NCBI GenBank assembly: GCA_002897115.2
Contig: BCIH01000001.1
Location: forward strand, 294,482 to 358,481
Length of the DNA: 64,000 nt
Reading direction: 5' to 3'
Source: Prototheca cutis
Lineage: Eukaryota; Chlorophyta; Trebouxiophyceae; Chlorellales; Chlorellaceae
The translations under genes and the position numbers were made by a program. How positions within the stretch are numbered: the first letter of the stretch is position 1; each line of letters begins with the position of its first letter. This document shows, one piece after another, positions 33,252 through 43,958 of the stretch. Below the pieces are notes generated by a model, which had not been told where the DNA came from, ran no database searches, and saw only the letters and a program-made list of their open reading frames with translations.

Positions 33252-33777
33252 CTTCCGGAGAGCTTCCAGAAACCCCCGGCCTAAACAGGGTATGATTTTG
33301 GGTGTGGTGCATGCCAGTTTGTTTGAGAGATGGGTGGCCGTGTGTGAGAAAACTTGCAAACGCTTGGTTGTCCCGGTGCACTGAGCACTCGACCCGCACC
33401 GACAGAAACACACGATGGTCTGGCTTGCACTGCTTATGAACTGCCATTTGCACCTTTTTCTAGCAGCATAGTTTATTCATGTGTGGTATTCGAGAGGATG
33501 ATTACAGAACAAACGCTCAAGAATCAGGGAGCGGTCCAGAAGATTCCCAATCAAAGAAGGAAAAGCCAGAAACTCTGTCCGCGTCACGGCTTGGGCAATG
33601 CACGGTCGCCAGCGAGTCGCCGTGTCAGCAGGGTCGATCGCGCAATGGTAGCGGCGTGCCTTGCAAAATCCGCTGGACGCTCGCGCATGTCAGGGCAGTC
33701 ATTGCACCGTACTTCGGACACCTGCTTTGATTGAAAGCAGGGAGCAAAGCAGTCCGCGAACGCTTTCCCGAGTCGCC
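33252..33777. promoter_or_regulatory. intergenic region upstream of ATP-citrate lyase B
   Basis: About 525 bases between two plus-strand genes; holds the 3' end of the HPP transcript and the promoter of the lyase gene. No specific element identified. Confidence 0.4.
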
Positions 33778-36700
33778 ATGCCCACCAGCCCGCGTACCCC
33801 GGGTCGCTATGGCCAGGCAGGCCAGATCTTCACGAAGGAGACCCAGGCCATCTTTTACAACTGGTACGCGTCACAGAGAGATGTGAACTGTGATTTAAAA
33901 CACAGTACTGGGCCTGATCATGCCGCCGTTCACCGCTCCGCAGGAAGCAACTCCCGGTGCAGCGGATGCTGGACTTTGACTTTCTGTGCGGTGCGCTGCT
34001 GGTGGGGGGCTCGCCTGGGTTTGGAGGGGCATGTGTCCGCTTGATCAGGCCTCCTTATGACTCTTGGAAACCTGTATGGAGCGAATGGCTTCATCACCTG
34101 ACCAGCACTGCATCCTCCACCCGCCCCCGCAGGCCGCCCCACGCCCTCGGTTGCCTGCATCGTGCAGCCCGGCTCCCATGGCGGGTGAGAAAGCACAGAG
34201 GAAGTTGGGCATGCAAGCACGACGAATCCGGACATGGCCTTCCCCCCTGTCTTCTAGTTGCAATCCTGTGCCTGGGGGCCCCGATTTGGGGTGACCGCAT
34301 GGGGCAACAACTGTCGACCGTTGGCTCCCATTTCCTCTAGAGTCCATCATTGCCCCCAAACCCGAGTGCCTCACGCAGGTTCCAGAAACTGTTCTTTGGT
34401 TCCGAGGAGATTGCCATCCCACAGTATGGCTCAACCGCAGCGGCGGCCAAGGCCCACCCCAAGGCCGACGTCTTCATCAACATGGCCTCCTTCCGCAGGT
34501 CTGTTGTTGGTGCTGCTGGGTGGGTGCAGAGGGTTTCGTGGCCCCTTGTGGTCAACACCCTCAATGCGCCGACGAGACACCCCCTTTCCCGGCCTCTCAC
34601 ACAACCACCCACGACTTTGCAGTGCGTATGCATCGAGCTTGGAGGCGCTGCACGTGCCGACGATCCGAACCGTGGCCATCATCGCGGAGGGCGTTCCCGA
34701 GCGCGACACCAAGCACCTGATTTCGATTGCGCAGCGCAGCAACAAGATCATCCTGGGCCCCGCCACGGTGGGCGGCGTTCAGGCGGGGGCGTTCAAGGTG
34801 GCTGATGCCGCGGGAACGCTGGATAACATCATCGCCTGCAAGCTCTACCGCCCGGGCTCTGTCGGGTTTGTCAGCAAGTCGGGGGGGATGAGCAATGAGA
34901 TGTACAACGTCATCGCCCGCGCCACCGACGGCATCTACGAAGGTATGCACCGGCGGGTATGGTTGTGGGTTTGAGTTGGGACAGGCGCGGGTCTTTTGGG
35001 ATGCTCTATGTGTTCAAGAAGCATCATGCACATTTTCGCTTGCCAGCCCCCCCCCCCCCCCCCAAAAAAAAAAAACCCCAAAAAACAGGCATTGCTATTG
35101 GTGGAGATGCATACCCCGGATCGACGCTGTCGGACCACTGCCTGCGCTACCAGCACATTCCTGGCGTGAAGATGATTGTGGTGCTGGGAGAGATTGGCGG
35201 GCAGGACGAGTACTCGCTCGTCTCGGCCCTCAAGTCTGGGGCTATCACCAAGCCCGTCGTGGCGTGGGTGTCGGGCACGTGCGCCAAGCTCTTCTCCACC
35301 GAGGTGCAGTTTGGCCACGCCGGTGCCAAGTCTGGCGGCGATGATGAGTCTGCCCAGGCCAAGAACTCGGCGCTCGCCGATGCGGGGGCCATCGTTCCTC
35401 AGTCTTTTGAGGACCTGGAAGCTGAGATCAAGCGTGTCTACGAGGGCTTGGTTGCTGAAGGTGCCATCATCCCCGCGGAGACCCACACCCCGCCGACCGT
35501 GCCCGAGGACCTGGCATCTGCCCGGAAGGCAGGCAAGGTCCGCGTGCCCACGCATGTCGTGTCCTCCATCTGCGACGACCGCGGCGATGAGCCCACCTAC
35601 TGTGGCGTGTCGATGTCGGAGCTGATGCAGTCCGACGCGACGGTGGCAGATGCCATCGGCCTGCTCTGGTTCAAGCGGCGCTTGCCGGAATACGCCACCC
35701 GGTTCATCGAGATGTGTGTTGTTCTCTGTGCCGACCACGGACCCTGCGTCTCCGGTATGATGTTGGTGGATTTTTTGGGTTTTGCCTTCTTTCTTGTTGT
35801 TTTTGGAGTGGTGGGTACGTTTGGTCCGTGTGTCTGCGAGAGAGCGTGAGTGTGTGTACGTTTCCCTCCCCATCCACAATGACAAAATCCCCCCCCCCGT
35901 CGCTGAATAATAGGTGCACACAACACGATTGTGACGTCACGGGCGGGCAAGGACCTGATTTCTTCGCTGGTCGCTGGTCTGCTGACCATTGGACCTCGGT
36001 TTGGTGGGGCCATCGACGGTGCGGCTCAAAATTTCAAGGAGGCCGTGGACCAGGGCTGGGAACCGGAGGAGTTTGTGGAAAGCATGAAAAGGCGGGGGAT
36101 CCGTGTGCCGGGCATCGGTCACCGCATCAAGTCCAAGGACAACCGCGACAAGCGCGTCGAGCTCCTCCAGAGGTCGGTGCTGAGCTTTTTTTTGGGGGGG
36201 GGGGGGGGGGGGGGCATATTGGTGAGGGCTTTTGCTTTGTTGGAATAAGCAAAGCGACAGCTGAAAGGATGGGTGGCTGGAATGCATACACAGGGTTCTT
36301 GGAAACTCAATTGCCAAGCGATGCATACCAACATCGTGTTGGCTGATCCCCCTGGGCCCCATACATACTATTGGCAGGTATGCACGGGTGCATTTCCCGT
36401 CCACGCGTTACCTGGATTATGCCGTCAGCGTGGAGGGTTACACCCTGCAAAAGGTACCTGGGTAGGAGTGGGGATGCCTTTTGTGTGGTCNTCGCATGCA
36501 AATTGACAAGCTGCAGTGTGCGGTCAACTGTGATGCGTTCCAATCAAGCGTATCCATGCATCTATGATCGAGCACATTTCCCTTCTCAACCCAAAAATGA
36601 CATTCAACAATGCAGGCTGCCAACCTGGTGCTGAACGTGGACGGCTGCATCGGTGCTCTCTTCCTGGACCTCCTCAACTCTGGTACGGAAGACAGGGAAG

Positions 36701-36779
36701 AAGGGGTGGGTCCCAAGCGCATGGGGGTGCCTGGAAGTCCTGGATCATTGATTAAAGGCCCAATCCACCCTATCCAATC

Positions 36780-36811
<32 letters not shown>

Positions 36812-37013
36812 AAAAAAATAAATAAACAAATAAATAAATACAGTGGGCATGTTTAGCAAGGCCGAGATCGACGACATTGTCAAGATTGGATACCTGAATG
36901 GCCTGTTTGTGCTGGCCCGGTCCATCGGCCTGATTGGGCACTGCCTGGACCAGAAGCGTCTGGGCCAGCCCCTCTACCGGCACCCCTGGGACGACGTTCT
37001 GTATACCAAGTGA
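33778..37013 (+). CDS. ACLB: ATP-citrate lyase, subunit B
   Basis: Ten exons (33778-33863, 33944-33990, 34133-34184, 34379-34498, 34623-34942, 35089-35754, 35914-36172, 36378-36453, 36616-36682, 36844-37013) close in phase to 620 residues, near the usual plant length of about 608. The N-terminal part has CoA-ligase features ([16 protein letters not shown] and [16 protein letters not shown]). [13 protein letters not shown] carries the phosphorylated His. The C-terminal citrate-synthase-like part has [31 protein letters not shown] and [20 protein letters not shown] with the catalytic His. With subunit A (not in this window) it cleaves cytosolic citrate to acetyl-CoA and oxaloacetate. Three introns carry homopolymer tracts. 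Confidence 0.97.
35047..35086. repeat. poly-C then A-rich tract just before a splice acceptor
   Basis: C17A12, CCCC, A6 leading directly into the CAG acceptor of lyase exon 6. Here the A part is next to the acceptor. Confidence 0.9.
36186..36214. repeat. T8G21 homopolymer tract just after a splice donor
   Basis: Starts about 13 bases after the donor of lyase exon 7. The T part is nearest the exon. Confidence 0.9.
36780..36840. repeat. C21 then A-rich tract just before a splice acceptor
   Basis: Leads into the ACAG acceptor of lyase exon 10, with the A-rich half nearest the exon. Confidence 0.9.
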
Positions 37014-37864
37014 AGTCTATGTTGTGGCAAGTCTGGAGGGAGGTGTGCCTGCGCATACTGGGCGCGGTGACCCCCAGGGACCTGCGGCGACCTCGTCGTC
37101 AAAGGCACCCCGCTCATGCATGCTAGAAGTCAGCTCCCCACCAAGCTGCTGCTCCCTGTCTTTGCTGTGGCGGTGGAGCATGCTGGCCCTTGATTATGCA
37201 GTGCCCCTAGCATCGAAAATGATTTTCCAGCACTGCAGTCTGGCCATCCCACATGCTGCTCCCATGGCCGTGGGCTGGTCGCCAGTATTTTCTGTGTAAC
37301 AAAGCGAGTTGCGTATTGACAATTTCAAGGGGGGCTGTGCACTAGGCTCGTGAGAGAAGTAGCGCAAACGATGGTGCCGAAGAAATTCTCAGGCAACGGG
37401 TAGGAATGGAGGAACTACTGTGCAAAGCTTCTCTACCATTTTGGGGGCCCACTGGCACCGAGCAAAGGGTCATCCGCTCTGAGCAAGCCGGTTGTGCTCG
37501 AACAAAAAAGACAGTCAGGAAACCCACTGGCCTGCACTGGAATGGCAGTGGAGCACAGAAGGGGAAGGGCACTCTCGATGCACACAGGCCGTCGCCATCA
37601 GCCCGAGCGCCACGAACCGCACAAAATTGTGGGAGAATTGCCCGGGATGTGCTCGATGCATTCTCGGAAATGTGTTTTTGGGAAATCCGTCCTCACGCAT
37701 GCATGCAGGAGACAAAAAAAGGGCAAGTCCACCGTTTCAACGGAGGTGGTTCGTATGGGGGTGGGGGGGGCTCCCACGACAGAGACTCGACTCTGCGCAA
37801 AGTCTTGCTTATTGTGCCGCCAACGTCATGAGCGGGTCATCACAGCAACAGCTCGCTCAGTCAC
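37014..37864. other. intergenic between convergent genes, about 850 bases
   Basis: 3' flanks of the lyase gene and the armadillo-like gene. Open frames on both strands are short and unsupported. A short G run lies near 37760. Confidence 0.45.
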
Positions 37865-40800
37865 TCACAAGCTGCGCACGAGGACTTTGGCTAGGGACAG
37901 TGCTCGGGCCCGCAGGCGCGGATCTGGCACGGTGTGGCCGTACTGCAGCAGGCAGGGCCCCGCCTGCATGCGCTCCAGCCCGGCCATCACCCTCGGCGAG
38001 CTCGCCATGAAACTCAGCACCGTCAGGATTGCTTGCTTTCGGGTGCCATCCAGACCGGGGCTGTCCAGGCTGGCGAGCATGCGAGCGATGGTGGCGTCCA
38101 GGAAGCCGTCCTCGAGGCCACACTCCTCGTAGATCCCGGCGAGCAGACGTCCCAGGCTGAATTGCGCAGCGTCCAGCAGCGTGACCCTGCCCGTGAAGAG
38201 CACGCCCACGCTGCACTGCAGGGACTCAATGAGGAGCGGCAGGTCCAGTTCGGCACGGGAGGGCCCGTAGAACGATGCGCAGAGGATGCCCAGCGTGCGC
38301 AGCGCGGTGGCCGGCGAGGTGGTGTCGTGCAGGACCCGGGCCAACTCCACGACGTCATGCATGCTCAGCTGGTAGTCGCCTGTGCCCTGGAGGTCCACCT
38401 CCCACAGCAGTGCCACCACGGCCTCGCGCACCGCGCGCCCTGTTCCCGGGTCATGCAGGCGGGAGAGCAGCGTCGCGTGACCCCGGCATGCCCGGACGAC
38501 GGCCCGGTTGGGAGCATTGCTCACCAGCAGGCTCAGCGTCTCCAACGCTGCGGGCAGGTCAGGGTCGTCCCCGGCGAGCCGGCCGATTAACGACAGCAGC
38601 GGGCCGATCGCGCCGCCCCCGGCCACGGCTGCACTGTCCATGCCCAGCGCCACATTCCCCAGCACGGGCGATGAGGGCGGGCCAGGTGGGGTGGTCTGCC
38701 CGGGAAGCACCGGCGATGGCGGTGCGCTGTTTGGGGACGACGTGAGAGTAGGTGGTGGTGATTCAGGGGCGTGGCGGTGGCCGCCGACCCATGCAGTGCC
38801 AGGGCTCGGGTCCGAAGAAAACGGCGACGGAGTCGGACGGCTGGCGACAGTCACCGCGNCCTCAAGCACACGCTTGGCCTGGGCAATGTAGCCCTCGCCA
38901 TCCATCCAGAGATCGTCGTCGTCCATTTCGGGGTCGAACCGCCGTGCCCGGCGGCCTAGGGGGCCTGCAGAGCGCCGGTATGAGGTGTTGCTACTACCTG
39001 GCCGAATGCCCTGCACAGACTGCCTGCCGGTAATGGCCGCCGGCGGCGACTGCATGGCAGGGGTACCCATGCCGTGGGCCTGCACCTGGCCCTTCNCCTC
39101 CACTCTACCCCCGCCGCGTCCATCAGGGGCGTCACCGCCGGCCAAGGGCAGCGCTTGCGGGAACGTAAACGATATCTGTGCGGCACCTAGGGAGCGCTCG
39201 GCGCACACTGGGACGGAGGACCGAGCGACGGCAAAGGCCGGCGCATCGCTATCCCGGCCCCCCTCGACGTCGGCTTCGGCTACGGCACCCACCGGTCCTG
39301 TGATCCGCAGAAGCCCGTGCCCGCTCCCGCTCTCCCCGCAGGACAAGGTCCTCTCCACGGTGAAGCTGGCGCAGCTGAGTAAGGAACCCGAGCGCGCCAT
39401 GACCAGTGACCCCGATCGCGTGAGGCCAGCGAATGCAGTGCCCGACGGCGATGAGAATGGCAGCAAGCCCGGCACGCCCAGGGGCCCATCAGCGCTGTTG
39501 CTGCGCGGCCCGACGGCGATGTGCGCGCCGAAGGTGTCGTGCACGTCCGGATCGAGTTGCACGGGCGATGCGGCACTGTCGGGCCGGCGGGGGCTCCCGC
39601 TGTTGGGTCCCGGCGGCTGAGGGAGGGTTTGACCCCGGGCGCGGCTGCTGTCCAGACCAGAGCAGCTGCCGCCCGAGCCGCCGTCACGGTCCATCTCTCC
39701 CTGTGACGACAGACCCAGGCGACCTTGGGCACCACCAGCCACGCGGCCCGCTTTCTCGAACACATCCCCTTCACAATATTCGAGACCTTGGGGTTCCACG
39801 ACGCTGCTGGCCCGCGTGTTGCCCAGCGGTGCCAGTCCCACGCTGGCGCCGCCGCCGGGCCCATACACCGTGCCACGCATGGGTTTGGCCACAACCGTGA
39901 CGCTCGTTTCTGCCAGCGCCTTTTGATAGCTGGCGGGACGCGGCAGGGCCAGCATGCCTGCCAGGCGGGCGCGGCCCTGCAGCGCCGAATGGGGCCGCCA
40001 TGGCAGCGCAGGAGAACCGACGCTGCAGTCGCTCTTGCTCGCGGTGCTGGCGCTCGCACCACTGTCGGCTTGTGGCTGAGCTTTGGCCACCGGCCCGACT
40101 GCACTGGGAGCAGCGGCGGCGGGTGTGGCAGGCGCTGGGGGTGCTGGGGGCCAGGGTNGGCGCTCTGGTTGCCAGAGAACGACTGGACTCAGGACGGGGT
40201 GTGCCGCGGCCATGGAACGGTCGTTGGCCTCGGCCGCCCTCGATGCCTCGACCTTTTGTGGCTCACCCGTAGGCCGAGCCTGGTACGACGGCTGTGGCGG
40301 CAACTGCCTCGATGGTGTCGGAACGGCCACCAGGGGTGACGGCGATGGTGGCGATGGGGATGCCTGCACCCGCTCTTGTTTCGAGGGCACTGGCGACACT
40401 GCCACCTGTCGCAATGGTGGTGGCGATGACACTGTCGTCACCTGCGGTAGTGACGGCATGCTTGCCTCTCCTGCCACTTTCGTGTTGTTCAGTGAGGGCC
40501 TGCTCGTGCCCGCCCCAAAACCGCCGGCCCCGCCAAGGTCGACGGGAGTGGGCCGGCGCTGTGCGGAAGACGGAACCGCCGGCGGTGACCACTGCTCCAC
40601 ATCCCCCGCTGGCGCAAAGGGCCTGGGCCCCGGACTGCCCACGCCAGGGTCCAGCACGACCGACTGTGCCCGGGCATAGGACTCTGGAACCCGCACCGGA
40701 CCTCCTGCTGCTGGGCCGGGAACTCGCATGCCAGAGAGCGAAAGTGCAGGCCCCAGCAGCTCGTGCAAGTTGCTGGACCCCAGGCCAGTCTGGGCCACCG

Positions 40801-41435
40801 GCACACCAAGCAAGCCATCTAGAAATGGCGAGCCAATGGTGCTCGTCTGGACACTCATCGCTGGGCTCAGATCGATGATGCCTTCCATGGCCGAGTCTGG
40901 CTGCGCCACGAATGTCACGGCTGGGTTGTCGCTGGAGGGCGCGGCGCCGTCGCCGGAGACAAAGGGCGAAGCCCGGCCTGCCATGGGCGGGGCCCTGACG
41001 CTCGTCGAGCGGGCATCCTGACCCTCTGTGTAGCTTCCTCCCAGCCCAGGCAGGGCCGGCAAGGAAGTCACCGACTCAAAAGTCTCCACTCGGCCGCTGT
41101 GTGTGAGGCCCTGCTTGTGATTGTACAGAATTGATGGTTTTCGTGAGTGGCTGGATGGGCTGGAAGACATGGCCCCTGGCACGCGGCCATTGCCCAATAC
41201 TCCCGACCGAAACTCCGGCAATCGCACGCACCAGGGATCCGCTGCCCTCGTGCAAACCCGGCGCCAGATCGGACTCTGCTCGCCGCAGCACCAGCTCCGG
41301 GGAGCTGCACGTCCTGCATGGCAAGTCCAGGTCCTCGTCAAGTCCTTGGCCATGCTGATATCGCCGCAGGTCGGCCAGGGTGACGCTCCTCCGACAGCCT
41401 TGGTAGGGGGAGCGCCCTGGCGCCACCGATGTCAT
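37865..41435 (-). CDS. large disordered protein with C-terminal armadillo-like helical domain
   Basis: Two exons: 41435-41228 (MTSVAPGRSPYQGCRRSVTL and an acidic stretch) and 41175-37865. They join in phase across a 51-base GTGCG...CCAG intron and give 1172 residues. About the first 850 residues are low complexity, rich in Ser, Pro, Gly and Ala. An acidic DDDDLWMDGEGYIAQAKRVL block follows. The last ~270 residues form regular helical repeats of armadillo/HEAT type (IGPLLSLIGRLAGDDPDLPA; VVRACRGHATLLSRLHDPG; ALRTLGILCASFYGPSRAEL). No enzyme motif is seen. Probably a protein-interaction scaffold; no specific family recognised. An ATG at 41353 in the frame of exon 2 is an alternative start without the intron. 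Confidence 0.7.
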
Positions 41436-42136
41436 TNAATATCACTCTTCAACGTTCGCAGTCTCCTGGCTCCCTCTCAACACGGTTCGGACGTCCAGCC
41501 AGTGCCGCCCCGGCATGACGGCACGAGCTCCGACACCGGGAGCGAGGTCCCAAGGAGGCCCTGCAGATCCCCGGCGGATCAGCAAAGGACGGCGGCCATC
41601 CGTCTCTACGGGCTAAACAAATGAGTGGGAGCGACGGTGTGATCAATGCACTTGTGGACAGCAGCCGTTGACGGTATTGTGGCAGCCAGGGTGCATGCTC
41701 GATCGAGAGCGCGAGGGGGTAATCGGGCATCCAAAAAAGTTCTGCCGGGGTAGCGACTTTGGGAAATGCGTCACGATGGCCAATGCGCGAGGCACCTGTG
41801 CAACACCCAAAAACGAATTCCCAATGCTCTCGGCATAATGCAGGAGAAAATTTTGGGGCCGATGACCACAGTCCCCCACGTCGATCTTCGACGAGCTTGA
41901 TCTTTCCCTCGCGGTCTGCAGACCCTGGCGACCCCTGCCCTCGTCCGACACCTTGGTCCGACAGCTCGGTGACGCCAGAGGCATTATGCAATTCTCCTCG
42001 TCGATACCCACCATCCATCATATATTTTTGATGATGCCGTGATCTGGTCCTTCTAATAATACTCGTCTCCATAGAGGCCAAGGATAGACCACTGCGTCGG
42101 GCATCAACCTTGGAAAAGGGCATCCCCGCGATCATC
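41436..42136. promoter_or_regulatory. divergent intergenic region, about 700 bases
   Basis: Lies between the armadillo-like gene (minus) and the crotonase gene (plus). An open frame covers much of it on the minus strand (41449-42282) but overlaps the crotonase exon and shows no motif. Promoters for both genes are expected here. Confidence 0.45.
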
Positions 42137-43655
42137 ATGGCTCCAGAACAACTGCAGCATCTGAAGGTGGAGCTCCAGCGCACCGAGCAGGGCGTGATCG
42201 CCTGGCTGACCCTGAACCGCCCCAAGGCTCTCAATGCCCTCAGTGGGGAGCTTCTCAAGGAGCTTATGCAGCTGCTGGACACCTGGTCTCACCCTTACTC
42301 GATGATCGGTGAAGATGCCACCCTGAGCCCTGATGCCCCCAGGGTCATCATCCTCCAGGGCGCCGGTGACACTGCCTTTTGCGCCGGTGTGGACATCAAG
42401 GTTTGTGGGGTGGGGTGGTGGGGATATGGAAAGGGGGGTGGCATGACCCCTTGGAGTATTGTGCAGGGATGGATGTCCCAGTCTCTGCCGTCGGTGATAG
42501 CCAGAAACATCTTCCAGCGAGCAGTCCAAAAACTGGTTAATCTGAAACCCAATCTCGAATCCCACTCCGGTCTCTGTTTCTCCAATCCTAGCCCTTGGCC
42601 TCAATCCCCCGGCACGCAGGCTTCGGCGCTGGGCATCGGGGGCGCCTCCTGGAACTACCGGGACATGCGGTCGCAGCAGATCCTGTCGCGTATGATCGAG
42701 CGGCTGAGGGCCATGCCCCAACCCATCATCGCCGCGGTGGACGGCATCTCGACAGGTGCTGGCCTCGCATTGTCCGTGGCCTCGGATGTTCGTGTGGCCA
42801 CGCGCAAGAGCAGCTTCAGCGCTGCCTTCGTCCGCCTGGGCCTCACAGGTGCGTGTGAGGGGTTGCTGTTGGGGGACCAACACCATCTAGATGGAAGCAC
42901 TGCCCTTCCCCCCCAGAATCCCCCCCTCCCCAAAAAAAAATCCTCCCCGGAATGCCCATTCAGGAACGGACATGGGCACGAGTTTCTTCACGCCGCGGGT
43001 TGCCGGCCTGGGCATTGCCAGCGAGATGTTGCTCACGGGACGCTCCATTTCCGCAGAGCGGGCATACCAGGCATGTTTTCGTTGTTTCTTCTTGGATCTT
43101 CAGCTGGAAAGGGAGCAAGTGTCGTTGCATTGAATGGGCGTCCAGAATGGGGAGGTGGAATGCACAAACGCGGTTCAAAGCCCCCACATGCCCTGTTCCA
43201 ACCACACCAAGAAAGAATCCCCATCCATGACTCCCCAGGTGGGCATGGTGAACGAGCTGGTGGACACCCCCGAGCAGATGCGGGAAGCCGCCGAGAAACT
43301 GGCCAAGGAGATGCTCCAGTGCTCCTACCTGGTACGTCTAGATGACGATGTGTGGTCCTCTGCCAGACGCTGTGTGTGTTGGGAGTTGGGCATTCAAAGG
43401 GATTGGTCGGCCAGCTTCCCTGCAGTTTCCCAGCCACCCCCACTCCACCATTTTCAACCGTTCCGCCTGCAGGGACTTCAGCTGACCAAGGAGCAGCTGA
43501 ATGCGGTGGCGGACGGTGTGAGCCTGCGTGCTGCCGTCACAGCAGAAAACAGCCACCAGATCCTGCTGGTCAACGACCCTGTGGCCGCCAAGCAGGGCGA
43601 CGAATGGATGCGCAGGATTGCCAGCAAGTCGGGCCGCGTCCTGTCCAAGCTGTAG
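42137..43655 (+). CDS. enoyl-CoA hydratase/isomerase (crotonase) family, peroxisomal
   Basis: Five exons (42137-42400, 42620-42848, 42964-43070, 43239-43331, 43473-43655) close in phase to 291 residues. Crotonase motifs: LTLNRPKALNALSGELL near the N-terminus; the oxyanion-hole strand DTAFCAGVDIK; PIIAAVDGISTGAGLALSVA; then LGLTGTDMGTSFFTPRVAGL and LLTGRSISAERAYQVGMVNE. The protein ends GRVLSKL, a textbook PTS1 peroxisomal targeting signal. It likely acts in beta-oxidation as hydratase or isomerase; the exact reaction cannot be fixed, since the two active-site acids vary in the family. The third intron (43071-43238) uses a GC donor (CAG then GCATGT). The second intron carries a C/A tract near its acceptor. 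Confidence 0.9.
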
Positions 43656-43958
43656 GACTGGCCGTCGAACATTCCTTCTTTCTTGCCAAATGGAGCCAGT
43701 GGAGCTGACAATTTTCCAGGCATTTTGGGATGTCCAACGCCACACATTTGCTTTGCCGAACGAACAAGTTCCGAAAGGGACACCACACATGCAATTTTGC
43801 CACTGCAATTTTGCCCTTCAAATGCATCCGCCCACGCCTGCCTGCCTGCCTGCCATGTGACATTCTGCTTCATTCGCAGTGCAGCAGGGGGAAATGGTGC
43901 CTGAGAAAGGGAGTTGGGACAGGCCACGCTGAGTCACCAGAAGCCCCTCATCATCAGT
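43656..43958. other. intergenic between convergent genes, about 300 bases
   Basis: 3' flanks of the crotonase and NAD synthetase genes. Nothing recognised. Confidence 0.45.

Noticed and set aside
41229..41353. ATG at 41353 as the only start of the armadillo-like protein
   Set aside because: The upstream exon from 41435 splices in phase through a clean 51-base intron. It replaces a Cys/Trp/Arg-rich, unlikely N-terminus with a better one, so it is preferred; the ATG at 41353 is kept only as an alternative.
41449..42282. 277-codon minus-strand open frame upstream of the crotonase gene
   Set aside because: It overlaps the crotonase first exon, which carries strong family motifs. The antisense translation has no recognisable domain and low-quality composition.
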